Below the pieces are notes generated by a model, which ran no database searches, was not told the DNA's origin, and saw only the letters and a program-made list of their open reading frames with translations. Below, piece after piece: positions 5,806-7,413 of a stretch of 7,413 bases of DNA (positions are counted from its first letter, which is position 1; each line of letters begins with the position of its first letter). Source of the DNA: Oscillospiraceae bacterium UBA1230 (GTDB taxonomy: Bacteria; Bacillota; Clostridia; Oscillospirales; Oscillospiraceae); the NCBI GenBank assembly GCA_002309395.1, contig DBWU01000010.1, positions 4,213-11,625 on the forward strand, read 5' to 3'. The position numbers and the translations under genes are program-made.

Positions 5806-6038
5806 ACGCCAACCTCCTCCCGGATCTCTTTGCACTCAATAAAGGTAAGGAATGAAAGCATTTTCTCGGAACGAAATGCCCACTGATCCTGGAGCACTTC
5901 GGTTTTCAGCCGTTTCACCGTATCTTCCGCATCCAATACACCGGTTTCAAAAAGGCGAATGGAGCGGTAAACCGTATCGTCTGCAACAGGACCGATGTGC
6001 ATATCCGCCGCTTTGAACAGCTCACTCTCCCGCGGCGA
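5802..6038 (-). pseudogene. DUF3990 gene, 3' remnant
   Basis: The frame encodes the C-terminal end typical of DUF3990 proteins: GPVADDTVYRSIRLFETGVL, then a stretch with DTVKRLKTEVLQDQWAFRSEK and FLTFIECKE, ending at TGA 5802-5804. DUF3990 proteins usually have about 150-200 residues; only about 66-79 remain, and the N-terminal two thirds are absent. The frame is open upstream only to a stop at 6039-6041; ATG 6002 has no ribosome site. The likely break is near 6024-6038, where an unrelated fragment begins. I recall DUF3990 as related to ADP-ribosyltransferase folds; if so, the missing part holds the active site and this copy is dead. The ATGA overlap with the next gene shows the former operon. 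Confidence 0.72.
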
Positions 6039-6186
6039 TCACCGTCACCTTGCCGGGGAGCTCCAGCCCCACGAAGGCCATGCGGCCGGCGTTTCGCCGG
6101 GAGATCAGCGCCACACACTCTCTGGCGTAGACCGCCAGCATGGTCAGGTTTTGTATCCAGCCAGTATGGGTCGCTTTTCTATCATA
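6022..6186 (-). pseudogene. Unidentified gene fragment next to the opine dehydrogenase gene
   Basis: Minus-strand frame with protein-like composition: from about 6183 it reads DRKATHTGWIQNLTMLAVYA, continues RECVALISRRNAGRMAFVGL, and ends ELPGKVTVIAAGE at TGA 6022-6024. No ribosome site precedes ATG 6141 and the frame enters the end of the neighbouring gene upstream, so this looks like the last ~55 codons of a truncated gene. It is in a different frame from the DUF3990 remnant that follows. I do not recognise the family. It may mark one boundary of the island. Confidence 0.4.
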
Positions 6187-6187
6187 T

Positions 6188-7276
6188 TCAGTTGCCGCGG
6201 ATGTAGGCCATCAGTTCGTCCCGGCTCATACCGGCGATGCCCAGTGCCTCCGCCGTGCGGCCCTCGTCCATCTTGTCGCCCAGCACCACGCGGCCCAGCG
6301 TGATAATGGCGTCGATGCAGGGCGTGGGAACGCCTGCCACCTGCGCCAGTGCACGGATCGCCACCAGTGAATAGGGGATGTCCTCCAGCACGTACCGCGT
6401 CGCCAGCGTGTTGGCGCACATAATGCCCTCATACCCCGGATTGTTGCGCACGAGCTGGTAAAGCGGCGTGGTATTGTCGCCGCACTCATACATATCCACG
6501 TACTCCTGGCAGATGGTGCGCTGGTCGTAGCCGAACGCCTTGGCAACAGCGATACGCTCCTTGTCCATGGTTTCCACGTATTTGCCGATGGAGGGCGTAA
6601 TCCCCTCGTGGTAATACTGGAACGGCACGAACGGCTCCGCCTCGATACGACTGGTGCAAAGGAGCATAGGCGCCGGGTGCATCATGGCGTTGAGGTTATC
6701 AAGGCTGGTGACCAGTACGTTATCCACCAGCTTGAACCACGGGAGCTGGGGATGGAGCGCCGCCTCCAGCTTTTGATTATCGCTCGCCGGCAGTGCCGCC
6801 ATGGGTACCTCGTCCTTGATGCCGAAGATGTACACGTCCCCCGGCTCTTGGATCCGGGTGGAATAGAGCAACGTACACGCCGCGCCCACCACCACGTCGG
6901 CGGTGCAGTGCATATCACGCATCATCTTGCGGAACGCCATCGCGCCGCAGGACGCCTCCGGGTGCAAGAATACCACCTGTCCGTCCTTCAAATGGGGAAT
7001 CATCTTCTGCGCCATGCTCTCATGGTAGATAGAGGGCAGGATCATCATAATGATGTCGGCGCCATCCATCGCCTTGGCAATGTCCGTGGTAGCAAACTCC
7101 AGCTTGCCGTACGCCTCCACCGCGTGGTGGATGGCGATGCCGCCCTTTTGATTGAGCGCGTCCACCGTGGCGGGAACCACGTCAAACAGCCGCACCTTTT
7201 CCCCCATGGAGGCGATATGCCCCGCCATCGCCTGGCCGCCGTTGCCGCCGCCGATGATCGCCCACGTTTTGTTCAT
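6188..7276 (-). CDS. NAD/NADP octopine/nopaline dehydrogenase family protein (opine dehydrogenase-like)
   Basis: This 362-residue cytosolic oxidoreductase belongs to the opine dehydrogenase family, which reductively joins an amino acid with a 2-oxo acid using NAD(P)H. The N-terminal Rossmann domain (1 to about 185) begins WAIIGGGNGGQAMAGHIASMG, with the dinucleotide motif GGGNGG at 9-14. The C-terminal substrate domain holds SLDNLNAMMHPAPMLL (191-206), where His200 matches the family's catalytic His, and YYHEGITPSIGKYVETMDKER (221-241, listed here without a gap as a family block). Length is typical and no key residue is obviously missing. AAAAGGGG lies before the ATG. The gene follows a glutamate dehydrogenase gene on the same strand by 80 bp, suggesting a shared role in amino-acid/nicotinamide balance. 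Exact substrates cannot be read from the sequence; many gut Firmicutes members are uncharacterised. Confidence 0.88.
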   Translation of the reverse strand: MNKTWAIIGGGNGGQAMAGHIASMGEKVRLFDVVPATVDALNQKGGIAIHHAVEAYGKLEFATTDIAKAMDGADIIMMILPSIYHESMAQKMIPHLKDGQVVFLHPEASCGAMAFRKMMRDMHCTADVVVGAACTLLYSTRIQEPGDVYIFGIKDEVPMAALPASDNQKLEAALHPQLPWFKLVDNVLVTSLDNLNAMMHPAPMLLCTSRIEAEPFVPFQYYHEGITPSIGKYVETMDKERIAVAKAFGYDQRTICQEYVDMYECGDNTTPLYQLVRNNPGYEGIMCANTLATRYVLEDIPYSLVAIRALAQVAGVPTPCIDAIITLGRVVLGDKMDEGRTAEALGIAGMSRDELMAYIRGN

Positions 7277-7294
7277 GGTAAATACCCCTTTTCT

Positions 7295-7300
7295 ATTATA
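7295..7300 (-). promoter_or_regulatory. -10 box of the opine dehydrogenase gene
   Basis: A perfect TATAAT on the minus strand lies 19 bases before the start codon. No good -35 is seen 16-18 bases upstream, and there is no extended TG. The leader would be very short. The gene may also be co-transcribed with the upstream glutamate dehydrogenase gene. Confidence 0.4.
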
Positions 7301-7356
7301 GTAAATCTAATCATTATTTATCGCAGCCCAATTTCTTTGTATGAGGTCTGTTGGAA

Positions 7357-7413
7357 TCAGAAACAGCCCTGCTCCATCATGGCCTCTGCCACTTTCTTGA
7401 ACCCGGCGATGTT
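7357..7413 (-). CDS. gdhA: Glutamate dehydrogenase, C-terminal end (partial)
   Basis: Only the last 18 codons are in the window: NIAGFKKVAEAMMEQGCF and a TGA stop. This closely matches the C-terminus of hexameric NADP-type glutamate dehydrogenases (NIAGFVKVADAMLAQGV-type ending). The enzyme converts 2-oxoglutarate and ammonia to glutamate. The 5' part lies beyond the right edge. No clear terminator separates it from the opine dehydrogenase gene. Confidence 0.85.
   Translation of the reverse strand, partial: NIAGFKKVAEAMMEQGCF

Noticed and set aside
4368..6186. Direct att repeats flanking the island
   Set aside because: No direct copy of the tRNA-Pro 3' end was found up to the opine dehydrogenase gene; only the degenerate inverted T-arm-like stretch was seen.

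Overview
The window looks like chromosomal DNA of a Gram-positive anaerobe of the Clostridia (Bacillota), most plausibly the Oscillospiraceae/Ruminococcaceae. The reasons are strong AGGAGG-type ribosome sites, a SAM-I riboswitch in front of metK, a tRNA with encoded CCA, moderately GC-rich core genes with AT-rich control regions, and DUF3990/DUF3791-type accessory genes. This placement is inference; no taxonomic marker gene is present.

Layout. Positions 1-131 hold three stacked hairpins, one a likely bidirectional terminator. Positions 132-1674 (minus strand) are a two-gene operon: an OhrR-like MarR regulator overlapping a cation diffusion facilitator whose metal-site residues resemble Mn(II) exporters. 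Its promoter is a near-consensus sigma-A site at 1731-1759, with an OhrR-box-like palindrome just downstream. Divergently, 1897-2760 encodes a rhomboid-fold membrane protein that appears to have lost protease residues and carries a Cys/His-rich tail. Positions 2764-4167 are a complete unit: strong promoter, SAM-I riboswitch, intrinsic terminator and metK. Positions 4287-4503 hold a tRNA-Pro(UGG) gene with a promoter overlapped by a perfect 20-bp inverted repeat, and a terminator.

The stretch 4504-6186 is a decayed accessory island next to the tRNA. On the plus strand it has a small Cys-rich gene and two out-of-frame or broken short frames. On the minus strand it has the 3' end of a DUF3990 gene, a frameshifted small gene whose reading frame can be reconstructed, an intact DUF3791 gene, and an unidentified fragment beside the next core gene. 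The two strands converge on a hairpin at 5306-5334. Core genes resume with an opine dehydrogenase-family gene (6188-7276, minus) and the last 18 codons of a glutamate dehydrogenase gene at the right edge.

Functional themes: the MarR/CDF pair suggests metal export tied to oxidative stress; metK is feedback-controlled by SAM through its leader; the glutamate and opine dehydrogenases are neighbours that both perform nicotinamide-linked amino-acid chemistry. I do not see a clearly new multi-gene system. The most interesting points are the redox-sensor/Mn-type CDF pairing, the rhomboid pseudoprotease with a metal-binding-like tail, the palindrome over the tRNA promoter, and the eroded DUF3990/DUF3791 module.
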